The notes beneath the pieces are model-generated. The model searched no databases. It worked only from the letters and a program-made list of their open reading frames with translations, and was not told the origin of the DNA. From Kribbella jejuensis (lineage in GTDB: Bacteria > Actinomycetota > Actinomycetes > Propionibacteriales > Kribbellaceae), in the NCBI RefSeq assembly GCF_006715085.1, contig NZ_VFMM01000001.1, forward strand, positions 3,782,001 through 3,846,000: a DNA stretch of 64,000 bases, given 5' to 3'. Every line of letters begins with the position of its first letter. The stretch's first letter is position 1. Shown one piece after another: positions 32,216 to 40,883 of this stretch. The position numbers and the translations under genes were made by a program.

Positions 32216-33877
32216 CTAGATGCTCCGTGCCGCCCTGTACCGGCTCCAGGTGTCGTTGACAGCGTCGAAGTCCGCTGCGCGGAAGTCGTACAGGTCGGTG
32301 TCGGTACCGTCCACGTAGTACAGCGCAGGCACGCCCAGCGAGTCCTGAATCTCCAGGTAGGCGAGCCATTCCGCATGGCTGGGCATCATCCAGCCATCGG
32401 TGTCCACACCAAGCTCTGGTAGTACGGAACGAACCACACCGGCTCGGTAGCTCATGTGACGAGCCACATATCCCGGCTCGGCCGAGTGGTCGTGCAGTAC
32501 GTCGTTCAGCCGGATCATGTCCGTCACGTCGCGGAACGCCGGGTTCGGGGTGTGCGTGACCACCAGGGCGTCCGGCTTGACCCGCTTCGCGGTGTCGTAG
32601 ACCAGGCGGAGCTGCTCGTGCAGCAACGCCGTACCCCAGCGAGGCCCGGCATGCCGCAACGATGAACCGGACGGTGTCCGCGCGGTGAAGTCGATCTTGA
32701 ACCCGTCGGCGTCCAGACCATCGGCCGACAGCATGTACGTGACCGCGTCGGTGATGAGCTCGATGCAGTCCGGGGCCTCTGGGTCGAGCCCGACAGGTGC
32801 ACCGGACACATCTGTCACGCAGGCGCTGGCCGGGGCGCCCTCCTCGTCCCAGGCCTTCCACCACAGCAGTACCCGCTGCCCGGCCGCGTGCCGAGCCGCA
32901 ATCCAGCCCTTCAGATCGGTCCACTTCGACGGGTCGGGCCGGCAGGTCGCGTACGACGCCTGCCATTTGTCGTCGATCACTACGGTCTCCGGGACGATCC
33001 CCTGCTTGGCCAGAGTCGCCAGGAAGGTGTCGTAGTTGGCCTGAGTCGCCAGCGGTTGCGGCGGCTGATCCGTCCGAACCCCCAACGCACACTGAGCACC
33101 CCAGCCGCAGAAGATCGTCCCGGACCACCACTCCGGTCGCTCAGCCGGACGTGGGGGCACGGCGCCTGCCTCGTCCAGCAACGCGCGGTGCCGCACCAGC
33201 ACGTCCTCCGGCGAGCTACCACCCAGCTGGACGACGAGCAGCGGCGTCGTGAACGTACCGTCGACCGCGGTCTGGCCCTCGTAGTCCAGCTGCAGACTGA
33301 ACCCCGCAGTCACCGGCCGGTAGTGGTAGCTGGTGAAGTTCTGTTCCGCGATCGGAGCGACCAGGCTGAAGCCGATCCACTCCGCGGCGTCGGCCGTCGC
33401 CGCGAAGCACCACGGAGCCGGAGTGAACAACCAGCGCTCGATCCCCGGCTCGCCACCCTCACCGCAGACACTGATCGTCGCCGGCTCGACCGCCTCCCGG
33501 ACGACCCGGGTCGGATGGTCCGGATTGGGCGAGTACACCTTCTGCAGCCCCGAGCCGCTCGGCAGAAACCCACGAGGAGTACGGCGGCCGCCCAGCAGAT
33601 GGACGTCGGTCAACCGGCCCTGACCGGTCACCGTCGTCTGCGTCTCGATCCGGTCCGGCAGGAACCGCGTGGTCGTCACCCTGCTCTCCCAGGCCGAACT
33701 GCGGGCGGTCGCTGTCCACACGCCGGCAGCCGGCGACTCGACCACCAGCGAGGCGCTCTCGTCGAGCCCGCCGATCGTGTCGAGGGACGCGAACAGCCGC
33801 AGCCGGAACAGCTCCTGTCCGTGCCGGCTGACGGTGGCGAACGCCTTCTGGAGGTCAACGTCCACGGAGTAGTCCAC
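32216..33877 (-). CDS. Clan GH-D glycosidase (GH36/alpha-galactosidase-like)
   Basis: A 553-residue protein with an N-terminal beta-sandwich and a TIM barrel of clan GH-D. The likely nucleophile is D396 in DADGFKIDFTAR, following the motif VVIDDKWQ (about 299-305). It lacks a signal peptide. It is somewhat shorter than classical GH36 (about 700). Alpha-galactosidase or alpha-N-acetylgalactosaminidase activity is possible, but the substrate is not settled. GTG at 33877 is preceded by GAGGAA. It sits between the MBL and LacI genes with 10-bp gaps. Confidence 0.82.
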   Translation of the reverse strand: MDYSVDVDLQKAFATVSRHGQELFRLRLFASLDTIGGLDESASLVVESPAAGVWTATARSSAWESRVTTTRFLPDRIETQTTVTGQGRLTDVHLLGGRRTPRGFLPSGSGLQKVYSPNPDHPTRVVREAVEPATISVCGEGGEPGIERWLFTPAPWCFAATADAAEWIGFSLVAPIAEQNFTSYHYRPVTAGFSLQLDYEGQTAVDGTFTTPLLVVQLGGSSPEDVLVRHRALLDEAGAVPPRPAERPEWWSGTIFCGWGAQCALGVRTDQPPQPLATQANYDTFLATLAKQGIVPETVVIDDKWQASYATCRPDPSKWTDLKGWIAARHAAGQRVLLWWKAWDEEGAPASACVTDVSGAPVGLDPEAPDCIELITDAVTYMLSADGLDADGFKIDFTARTPSGSSLRHAGPRWGTALLHEQLRLVYDTAKRVKPDALVVTHTPNPAFRDVTDMIRLNDVLHDHSAEPGYVARHMSYRAGVVRSVLPELGVDTDGWMMPSHAEWLAYLEIQDSLGVPALYYVDGTDTDLYDFRAADFDAVNDTWSRYRAARSI

Positions 33878-33887
33878 AGGGTTCCTC

Positions 33888-35618
33888 TCAGGAAAGGTGT
33901 ACGTCGATGAGCGCCTCGGCCAGCTGACCGAGGTAGAGGCCGTCCCGCGTGATCCCGGCCGCGATGCGCGCCCGGCGTACCGGTTGATCCACCCGCGGGA
34001 TCACCACGAACTCTCTGGCGTCGACGCGGCGGCACTCCCACCCCGCCGGCACCACGAGATCGGCCGGCACGCTGACCTGCACGGTGAACGGCTGCCCGTT
34101 CACCGCGTCGATCCGGTACGGCGAGATCCGCACGGGACCCGTGAAGACCGGGTCGGACGGTGGCAGCAGTGCCCGGTGCGCCCGGGCGACCTCGTCTCCC
34201 AGCCGGGTCAACTCGTCGAGGTACGGCGGAGTCACGGGCAGCGGGTCCCAGTGCCCGGAGATCATCAGCTCGGGCTGCAGCCGCTGGTAGAGCGCAGCGG
34301 ACGCCGCGTAGTCGTCCGCGGCGAAGGCGTTCGCGTACTGGAAGTTCGGGATCTCGGCGACACCGTCAGGTGACCAGGTGCCGGTCTGCTGATCGCCGGT
34401 CGCCAGTACTCGTCGACCGTCCGCTTCGAACTCGATGGCGGAGGCGTAGAGCGTGTGACCGGGCAACGCATGCATGGACAGCTCGTACTCGCGCCAGCGG
34501 ATCCCGGCGCCGTTCTCGATGTGTCGCGCGCACGGGATCGGCTCGTACCAGAGACAGGGCAGGTCGTAGTGCGTCGGGTTCTCCAGGACGTGTGCGACCG
34601 GAGCAGAGGCCCACACCTCGGTGCCGTGTACCTCGCGCAGCAGGTTGAAGGCGGCGACGTGGTCGTCGTGGTAGTGCGTCGGGATCGCGACCTCGACGCG
34701 CTCGATGCCGTAGTCCCGGTGCAGTGCGCGCAGACTCGGCAGCCACGGCCGGACGACGTGGCGCGGACCACCGGTCGGGATGTTGGTGGTCAGGTCGTAG
34801 CCGTAGTCGATCAGCAGTGCCGTACCGGAGTCGCTCAGCAGCGCGTAGCTCCGAGACTCGCTGGTGCGGTTCATCAGCAGGTGCGGGCTGAGCGCGACGT
34901 ACGGATCCTCGAGCTTGTCGAGCAGCCCGTACGGTGTCCCGAGCCGTACGGTCATCAGGTCCTGCAGCGCCGCACAGGTCGACTTCACGGCGGTCGACGG
35001 ATCGTCCATCCGGATGCCGTGGCTGGGCAACAAAGCCCGTGGCTGGTGGTCCAGCAGTTGTACGAGCGACGCCATCGTCATCGCTGCGCCCTCGAGACCG
35101 ACGTACGACCACTGCAGCGCCGCGGCCGACCACACCTTCCCCGGACTGTGGATGAGGTCACCGGTGAACGCGTAGCCGTCGATGAGATAGCTCACGCTGC
35201 CCGGGGTGTGGCCAGGTGTCGGCAGTGTCTGCACCGACAGATGGCCGATCTCCGAGGTGCTGTAGTCCTTCATCACACCGGCGACCGGGACCGACGAGAG
35301 TAAAGAGAAGCGGTCCGTGTGCAGATCGTAGTTGTTGGTGAGATTCCGTCGCTGCCAGTGATGGTCGGCGTCCGCGATCAGCTCGGCCTCGTTCTCCGGC
35401 ACCCAGATCCGTGTCCCGCTGGCTGCCAGCAACGGCAGTCCCTCGACCTGGTCACGGTGGTGATGGGTGACGAGTACGTCGGTCACCACGTCCACGCCGT
35501 ACGACGCCAACTGCTCGAGCCAGCGCCCGCTGCCGGCGTCGATCGCCACGGCGGACCGGGTCGCCGGGTCGGCCAGGAGGTACACCAGGCAGGTGTCCTC
35601 GATGGTGTGCACAATCAC
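33888..35618 (-). CDS. Tandem metallo-beta-lactamase-fold hydrolase
   Basis: A 576-residue protein made of two MBL-fold domains. Domain one (about 1-215) has THHHRDQ (51-57), where the canonical final metal histidine is Gln, then HTPGS and FTGDLIHS. Domain two (about 240-480) has an intact THYHDDH (314-320), PGHTLY and ATGDQQTG. The remaining 100 residues look beta-rich. It leads the operon with the GH-D glycosidase and LacI, 23 bp after an operator. MBL enzymes hydrolyse esters, amides, thioesters or lactones. A role on sugar lactones or acylated sugars is only a guess. Confidence 0.8.
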   Translation of the reverse strand: MIVHTIEDTCLVYLLADPATRSAVAIDAGSGRWLEQLASYGVDVVTDVLVTHHHRDQVEGLPLLAASGTRIWVPENEAELIADADHHWQRRNLTNNYDLHTDRFSLLSSVPVAGVMKDYSTSEIGHLSVQTLPTPGHTPGSVSYLIDGYAFTGDLIHSPGKVWSAAALQWSYVGLEGAAMTMASLVQLLDHQPRALLPSHGIRMDDPSTAVKSTCAALQDLMTVRLGTPYGLLDKLEDPYVALSPHLLMNRTSESRSYALLSDSGTALLIDYGYDLTTNIPTGGPRHVVRPWLPSLRALHRDYGIERVEVAIPTHYHDDHVAAFNLLREVHGTEVWASAPVAHVLENPTHYDLPCLWYEPIPCARHIENGAGIRWREYELSMHALPGHTLYASAIEFEADGRRVLATGDQQTGTWSPDGVAEIPNFQYANAFAADDYAASAALYQRLQPELMISGHWDPLPVTPPYLDELTRLGDEVARAHRALLPPSDPVFTGPVRISPYRIDAVNGQPFTVQVSVPADLVVPAGWECRRVDAREFVVIPRVDQPVRRARIAAGITRDGLYLGQLAEALIDVHLS

Positions 35619-35640
35619 GGAGGCACCCTACGTGCACACC

Positions 35641-35654
35641 TGGAATCGATTCCA
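35641..35654. promoter_or_regulatory. LacI-family operator before the MBL/GH-D/LacI operon
   Basis: TGGAATCGATTCCA is a perfect 14-bp palindrome placed 23-36 bp before the first gene of the operon. It shares the TGG-x-ATCGAT-x-CCA core with the operator at 31052-31075, which implies one regulator for both operons. Confidence 0.85.
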
Positions 35655-35670
35655 CTCCGGCCGGAGCCGG

Positions 35671-36051
35671 TCACCGATCGGCGAGCGCCTCCGTGACCGT
35701 GCCGTAGATCCGGAACTGCCCGCCGAGACCGGTGACGGTGAGCGGGCGGTCGACCGGGCGGCCGACGCCGACCAGGGCCAGCGTGATGTTGTGCCGGCCC
35801 GCCAGGTTGCGGGCCTCGACCAGGTTGCCGAGGCCGGCCGAGCTGCAGAACGTGACGGCGGACACGTCGATCAGCACCAGCCGGGCCGGCGGTGCGACCG
35901 CGGCCCGGATCGCCTCGGCGGCGAACTCGGTGCTGGCGATGTCGATCTCACCGGACATCCGGATCAGCAGTACGCCGGGCTCGAGTTCGTCGGTGACCGC
36001 GTCGAACGTGGTCTTGATCATGCCGTCCCGCGGCTCGGGAATGCTGGTCAC
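35671..36051 (-). CDS. STAS-domain anti-sigma-factor antagonist
   Basis: A 126-residue STAS protein of the SpoIIAA/RsbV type, expected to switch by phosphorylation of a serine and to bind an anti-sigma kinase. The conserved loop is VLIDVSAVTFCSSAGLGNLVEA, with the target serine in FCSSAG. GTG at 36051 (GGGAGAAA upstream) gives the usual short N-terminus. The frame stays open further upstream. No kinase or sigma-factor gene is adjacent. Confidence 0.86.
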   Translation of the reverse strand: MTSIPEPRDGMIKTTFDAVTDELEPGVLLIRMSGEIDIASTEFAAEAIRAAVAPPARLVLIDVSAVTFCSSAGLGNLVEARNLAGRHNITLALVGVGRPVDRPLTVTGLGGQFRIYGTVTEALADR

Positions 36052-36207
36052 GCGGGTTTCTCCCCCGGGTAGCGCCACGAACGCGGGTCCTGGCGGAACG
36101 GAACTGCCCTGCCCCCACACCGTATGCCTGATCGCGCAGGCGTCACAACGGTTCCGTTAACGATGACCCCGGAGCGTGACCTCGCCCGGATGTAAGCGCT
36201 GTCAGCG

Positions 36208-36978
36208 ATGTCGGAGTCAAGCAAACCGATGATAGACAAGGCGCTTGTGGACACGAAGCAACTGCTCGCCGAGGTTGACGCGGCGGCCGACCCGACGACG
36301 GCGGTGATCCTCTCGCGCTACTTCAAGCTCGGGCCGGGTGAGTACGGTCACGGCGACCGGATGATCGGCGTGAAGCTGTCCACGATCCGCGGCATCCTCA
36401 AGCCGTACCTGCGCGCCGGGCTCCCGCTCGACGAGCTCGAGCAGGCGCTGACCAGCCCGATCCACGAGCACCGCCTGACCGTCCTGTGCCTGCTGGCCGA
36501 CCGCGCGACACAAGCCCTCAAGCCTCGTACGGCGAACCCGGCCGAGCTGCACGCGTTGTACGAGATCTACCTGCGCGGTACGCCGTACATCAACAACTGG
36601 GACCTCGTCGACTGCAGCGCACCGCAGATCGTCGGCGGGTACCTTCTCGACAAGCCGCGCGACCCGCTCTACGAGCTCGTCCGCTCGACGTCGCTGTGGG
36701 AACGGCGGATCGCCCTGGTCGCCACGCAGTACCTGATCAACCGCGACCAGACTGCCGACACGTACAAGCTGTCCGCCGAGGTGCTCGGGGACCGGGAGGA
36801 CCTGATCCACAAGGCGTCCGGGTGGATGCTCCGCGAGGCCGGCAAGCGCGTCGACGAGGCCGAGCTGCGCGCGTTCCTCGACGAGTACGCCACCCGGATG
36901 CCGCGCACGATGCTGCGGTACGCGATCGAACGACTGGACCCGGACAGCCGCAAGCACTACCTGGCCTTGCGGCGATAA
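36208..36978 (+). CDS. DNA alkylation repair protein (AlkD-like HEAT-repeat glycosylase)
   Basis: A 256-residue all-helical protein of the AlkC/AlkD superfamily, which removes bulky or positively charged alkylated bases. Diagnostic segments are YFKLGPGEYGHGDRMIGVKLSTIR near the N-terminus, NWDLVDCSAPQIVGGYL, and HKASGWMLREAGKR...RYAIERL near the C-terminus. ATG at 36208 or 36229 may be used. It diverges from the STAS gene and converges on the MFS gene with a 9-bp gap. Confidence 0.92.
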   Translation: MSESSKPMIDKALVDTKQLLAEVDAAADPTTAVILSRYFKLGPGEYGHGDRMIGVKLSTIRGILKPYLRAGLPLDELEQALTSPIHEHRLTVLCLLADRATQALKPRTANPAELHALYEIYLRGTPYINNWDLVDCSAPQIVGGYLLDKPRDPLYELVRSTSLWERRIALVATQYLINRDQTADTYKLSAEVLGDREDLIHKASGWMLREAGKRVDEAELRAFLDEYATRMPRTMLRYAIERLDPDSRKHYLALRR

Positions 36979-36987
36979 GTCGACAAA

Positions 36988-38460
36988 TCAGTTCGATGTC
37001 CGGCTGTACGGCGGAGCCTCGAGCGCGCAGTGCACGTGATGGTCGACACGATGGACCCGCCGCGGCGTGCCGCGCTCGCCGAGGGTGAACCAGGCGATCG
37101 CGCCACCGGCCGCGGCCAGCACCGCGGAGATGATCAGCGCGTTGCCGAATCCGTTGTGGAAGGCAACGGGATTGCGGTACGAGTCCCCGGTGATGCCGGC
37201 CGCCATCGGGATCGCCGCGACCGCCATCAGCTGGGCCGACCGCGCGACCGCGTTGTTCACGCCGGACGCGATCCCGGCGTGATGGTCCTCGACCGAGGAC
37301 AGCACGGTCGCGGTCAGCGGCGCGACGGTTGCGACGAGTCCGAGCCCGAGGAGTACGACGCCGGGCAGTACGGCGGTGACGTAGCTCGAATCGGCGTCGA
37401 TCCGCAGCATCAACAGGAAGCCTCCGGCCATCAGCACCGGGCCGACCGTCATCGGGATCCGCGCGCCGATCCGGTCCGCCAGGCCGCCGGCGTACCCGGA
37501 CAGGAAGAACATCAGGAACGTCATCGGCAGCAACGACGCGCCTGCCCAGAGCGCCGAGTAATGCAGTGCGGTCTGCAGATAGACCACGACCAGGAAGGTC
37601 GCCGTACCGAGTGCGCCGTACACGACGACCGTGACCAGGTTCGCGCCGGTGAAGCGGCGGTTGGCGAAGATGTTCAGCGGCAGCATCGGATGCGTGCCGC
37701 GCCGTTCGGCCACGACGAAGGCGGCGAACGCGACAACCCCGATCGCCAGACTGGTGACGACCATCGGGTCGCCGAAGCCGTGGTCGCCCGCGCTGATCAG
37801 GCCGTACGTGAGCCCCGCCAGGCCGACCGTGGCCAGGATCGCGCCGTTGAAGTCGAGCTTGCCGGCGGCCTCCTCGTCGCGAGTCTCGGGGACGTGTCGC
37901 AGCGTGACCAGGACGGTGACGAGTGCGATCGGTGCGTTGATCAGGAAGATCAGCTGCCAGTACCCGCTGTCGACCAGCGTGCCGCCGACGAACGGGCCGA
38001 CCGCGGCGGCCACCGAGGTCAGCCCGGACCAGGTGCCGACCGCTTTGCCGCGATCGGAGTGCTGGAACGTGGTCTGCAGGATCGCCAGGCTGCCCGGCGT
38101 CAGCAGCGCACCGCCGATGCCCTGCAGGACGCGGCCCGCGATCATCACCTCCAGGTTCGGCGCGAACGCGCAGACGACCGACGCGGCCGCGAACCAGATC
38201 ACCCCGACCACGAACGTCCGCCGCCGTCCGAGCCGGTCGCCGAGCGAACCGCTGAGCAGGACCAGCGAGGCGAGCATCAGCATGTACCCGTTCACGATCC
38301 ACTGAAGGCCGGCCATGCCCGCGTCGAGGTCCCGGCCCATCGCCGGCAGCGCGACGTTGACGACCGTGCCGTCGAGGAACGCCATGCCCGACCCGAGCGC
38401 CGTCGCGGCCAGCACCCACCGGCCGCGGGGCGTACCCAGGGCAATCCGCTCATCACTCAT
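36988..38460 (-). CDS. DHA2-type MFS exporter (EmrB/QacA family)
   Basis: A 490-residue exporter with about 14 predicted helices. Helix 1 has FLDGTVVNVALPAM, followed by the cytoplasmic loop GSLGDRLGRRRTFVVG and a motif-C-like GPFVGGTLVDSGYWQLIFLINAPIAL. The C-terminus is cytoplasmic (VHRVDHHVHCALEAPPYSRTSN), with several histidines. It ends 5 bp before the gene at 38466 begins on the same strand, so the two may be co-transcribed. Substrate unknown. Confidence 0.9.
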   Translation of the reverse strand: MSDERIALGTPRGRWVLAATALGSGMAFLDGTVVNVALPAMGRDLDAGMAGLQWIVNGYMLMLASLVLLSGSLGDRLGRRRTFVVGVIWFAAASVVCAFAPNLEVMIAGRVLQGIGGALLTPGSLAILQTTFQHSDRGKAVGTWSGLTSVAAAVGPFVGGTLVDSGYWQLIFLINAPIALVTVLVTLRHVPETRDEEAAGKLDFNGAILATVGLAGLTYGLISAGDHGFGDPMVVTSLAIGVVAFAAFVVAERRGTHPMLPLNIFANRRFTGANLVTVVVYGALGTATFLVVVYLQTALHYSALWAGASLLPMTFLMFFLSGYAGGLADRIGARIPMTVGPVLMAGGFLLMLRIDADSSYVTAVLPGVVLLGLGLVATVAPLTATVLSSVEDHHAGIASGVNNAVARSAQLMAVAAIPMAAGITGDSYRNPVAFHNGFGNALIISAVLAAAGGAIAWFTLGERGTPRRVHRVDHHVHCALEAPPYSRTSN

Positions 38461-38465
38461 GTAGG

Positions 38466-39176
38466 TCAGCGTGGCAGATCGAGTTGCAGTACCACGAGGG
38501 CCTTGGCGGCCGGGATGTCCGGCCTGACCATCAGGTGGGGTGGATCGCCCACCGCGCAGCGCGGTTCGCTCAGCAGCGGGCAGACCGCGTTGAGCAGGCC
38601 GCTGGTCACGGTGATGGTTGTCGGCAGCGAGCCGTCGGTGTTCGCGGTCAGCGGCCGGATCGCCGCGCCGGCGCGGTTCGTCGCCGACGGCGAGGCGAAC
38701 ACCGTGGAGCCGGACAGCCGGTACGTCAGTTGGAGTTCGGCGGCCGCCACGGTCAAGGGGATCAGGTCGGCCCCGGGCACGCTGGTGGTCTCGAGCGGTA
38801 CGGACTGGTCGTCGGCGACCACCTTGAGGTTGGTCACCTGCGGCTTGGTCGGCGCCATCATCCCGGGCAGTTGGTCACCGGAGGCGGGCAGCTGCAACTG
38901 CAACATGTCGGTCGGGCGCGGCAGCAGCACCCGCTCGGTGATGTCGAACGACCCGTCGCTGTGCGGTACGACGGTCAACTCGACGCCCGGCTTCGTCTGC
39001 GGGCTCGTAGTGGTCCCGGACGCAGGCCCGGTCGGGCGCACGGTGCCCAGACCGGGACTCGGTGCGGTCGGTCCGGGCGTGTTCGCTGAACAGGCCACGG
39101 TCGCGCTGTACCCCAGCACCAGCGCGACCGTGGCCAGGTACCAGGCCCGCTCGTGCACCCCCGATGTCACCCCCAC
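38466..39176 (-). CDS. Probable exported protein of unknown function
   Basis: A 236-residue protein with one hydrophobic N-terminal segment (YLATVALVLGYSATVAC) ending in a possible lipobox cysteine. A Pro/Thr/Ser-rich linker and a beta-rich domain follow, beginning GVELTVVPHSDGSFDITERVLLP. That segment resembles domains in which a protein presents boundary or interface strands, but I recognise no family. Several GTG start choices exist near 39176. It lies 5 bp upstream of the MFS exporter gene. Confidence 0.6.
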   Translation of the reverse strand: MGVTSGVHERAWYLATVALVLGYSATVACSANTPGPTAPSPGLGTVRPTGPASGTTTSPQTKPGVELTVVPHSDGSFDITERVLLPRPTDMLQLQLPASGDQLPGMMAPTKPQVTNLKVVADDQSVPLETTSVPGADLIPLTVAAAELQLTYRLSGSTVFASPSATNRAGAAIRPLTANTDGSLPTTITVTSGLLNAVCPLLSEPRCAVGDPPHLMVRPDIPAAKALVVLQLDLPR

Positions 39177-39315
39177 GTAGACGGACCGGGGCCACCTTTT
39201 GCAAGATCGATTCGTCCTCTGGCGGCCGGGTCGAGCAGGTGTTTAGGATACGCCTGAATTCGTGGGTACGGACAATTATGGCGGTATTTTCCGGTGCACG
39301 AAGAGGGGGAGACAA

Positions 39316-40212
39316 ATGCGGAGACGGAGTGTGTCCGAGCAATTCCGCGCGGTATGCGGGAATTTATCGAGAATTCCCGGTCCGGTAATTCGAAGAGTGC
39401 TGCCGCTGCTACTCGCGGCGATGGTCGCGGCGGCACCCGTGATGTTCAGCGCGCCCGCGGAGGCGGCCGCCGGCGCCAATCTGTACTTCGTCCAGGGCCT
39501 GCCCGGGAAGACGTTGGACATCAGCGTGGACGGGCGTCAGGTCGCTGCCGGTGTGGCGGGTGGCAAGCTGGTCGGGCCGTTCGCGGTGGCGGCCGGGAAA
39601 CGGATGATCACCGCGAAGCAGGGCAGCCAGACGGTGATCCAGCGGGAAGTGACGGCCGCGGCCGGGGCGAGCCTGGACGTGGTCATTCATCAGCCGGTGT
39701 CGCCGAGTGGCGCGCCGCTGTTGACGACGTACCCGAACAAACTCACCGCGGTACCGAAGGACAAGGCCGGTTTGCGGGTCGCGCATGACGCGGCGGTAGG
39801 TCCGGCCGACATCCGGGTGAACGGAAAGGTCCTTTTCCAGAACGTCGCGAACGGGGAATCACTCGACGTGGTGGTTCCGGCCGCGACCTACAAGGTGGAG
39901 ATCGTGCCGACCGGCGCGACCTCGCCGGTGGTGCTCGGGCCGCTCGACCTGCCGGTGAAGGCCGGTTACCTGACCCGGGTGTTCGCGATCGGTGCGCCGA
40001 GCCAGAAGACGATGACGGTCGCGCTCGGCACGATCAAGGTGCCGGCGTCCGGGTCGGACAAGCCCGGTGTGGTGAACACCGGAACCGGTGGACAGGCGGC
40101 AGGGCTCAACCAGGTGCAGAGCCCCGCTGATCAGTCCGGACTGTGGATCCTGGCATTCCTCGCGCTGCTCGGGATCGTGGTCGTGACGGGGCGGAAGGTG
40201 GTACGTCGCTGA
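39316..40212 (+). CDS. DUF4397 surface protein with C-terminal membrane anchor
   Basis: A 298-residue exported protein. A signal peptide lies at about 25-50 (RRVLPLLLAAMVAAAPVMFSAPAEAA). One or two DUF4397 beta-domains follow (NLYFVQGLPGKTLDISVDGRQVA; RVAHDAAVGPADIRVNGKVLF). The protein ends in a hydrophobic helix plus RKVVRR, the layout of a sortase-type or tail-anchored wall protein, but no clear LPxTG is seen. ATG at 39316 follows AGAGGGGGAGA. It is directly followed by, and overlaps, a class F sortase gene, a pairing common in actinobacteria. Confidence 0.88.
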   Translation: MRRRSVSEQFRAVCGNLSRIPGPVIRRVLPLLLAAMVAAAPVMFSAPAEAAAGANLYFVQGLPGKTLDISVDGRQVAAGVAGGKLVGPFAVAAGKRMITAKQGSQTVIQREVTAAAGASLDVVIHQPVSPSGAPLLTTYPNKLTAVPKDKAGLRVAHDAAVGPADIRVNGKVLFQNVANGESLDVVVPAATYKVEIVPTGATSPVVLGPLDLPVKAGYLTRVFAIGAPSQKTMTVALGTIKVPASGSDKPGVVNTGTGGQAAGLNQVQSPADQSGLWILAFLALLGIVVVTGRKVVRR

Positions 40213-40859
40213 AGCAAGGGCTCCTGGGTACGGCGCTGTGCTGTCTCGCCCTGGCCGGGTGCTCGGCCGGGGTGGGCAGCGCCGCGCCCGCACCCACGAC
40301 CACGTTCGGCTTCGCGACCACCGGTACGCCGTCCGTCCCGCAGCCGAGTACGCCGCGCACCGCGCCGCCGGGCGGGATCGGTACACCCGCGCCCAGCCAG
40401 CGGATCCGGTTCGTACCGGAGCAGGTCGTGCTGCCCGGTGGCGCGAACGCATCGGTGCTCACGGCAACTACCGTGAACGGTCAGCTGCAGGTGCCGGCGA
40501 AGGCGCAGAACGTCGGCTGGTGGGACGGCGGCGCCGAGGCCGGAGATCCGTACGGCTCGGTCGTGCTGGCCGGTCACATCGACACGAAGACCCAGGGCCT
40601 CGGGTTCTTCGCCCGGTTGCTCGACGTACGAGTCGGTGAGGTCGTCGTACTACGCGGCTCCGGCCACGTGGCGTCGTACCGGGTCACCTCGATCGCCTCC
40701 GTGCGCAAGGACGCCCTCGCCACGAAGAGCGGCGCCTTCGACCAGACGACCGCCCACCGCCTCGTCCTGATCACCTGCACCGGCGCCTACAACCGCTCCC
40801 AAGGCGGCTACCAGGACAACCTGGTGGTGACCGCCGCACCGATCGGCCTGGCGCAGTGA
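40209..40859 (+). CDS. Class F sortase, possibly with a CTG start
   Basis: A 216-residue class F sortase. Catalytic H123 is in VLAGHIDT and C190 in LITCTGAYN, with a following arginine (R196). Starting at CTG 40209 gives a textbook lipoprotein signal, KQGLLGTALCCLALAGC (C18). GGAAGGTGG lies 7 nt upstream and the CTGA overlaps the DUF4397 stop. The only other in-frame start is GTG 40143, 66 nt inside the previous gene, which would bury the signal behind 22 hydrophilic residues. The partner DUF4397 protein is a likely substrate. Confidence 0.85.
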   Translation: MKQGLLGTALCCLALAGCSAGVGSAAPAPTTTFGFATTGTPSVPQPSTPRTAPPGGIGTPAPSQRIRFVPEQVVLPGGANASVLTATTVNGQLQVPAKAQNVGWWDGGAEAGDPYGSVVLAGHIDTKTQGLGFFARLLDVRVGEVVVLRGSGHVASYRVTSIASVRKDALATKSGAFDQTTAHRLVLITCTGAYNRSQGGYQDNLVVTAAPIGLAQ

Positions 40860-40883
40860 GGGCATGCCCTAAGCTCGGCCGTC

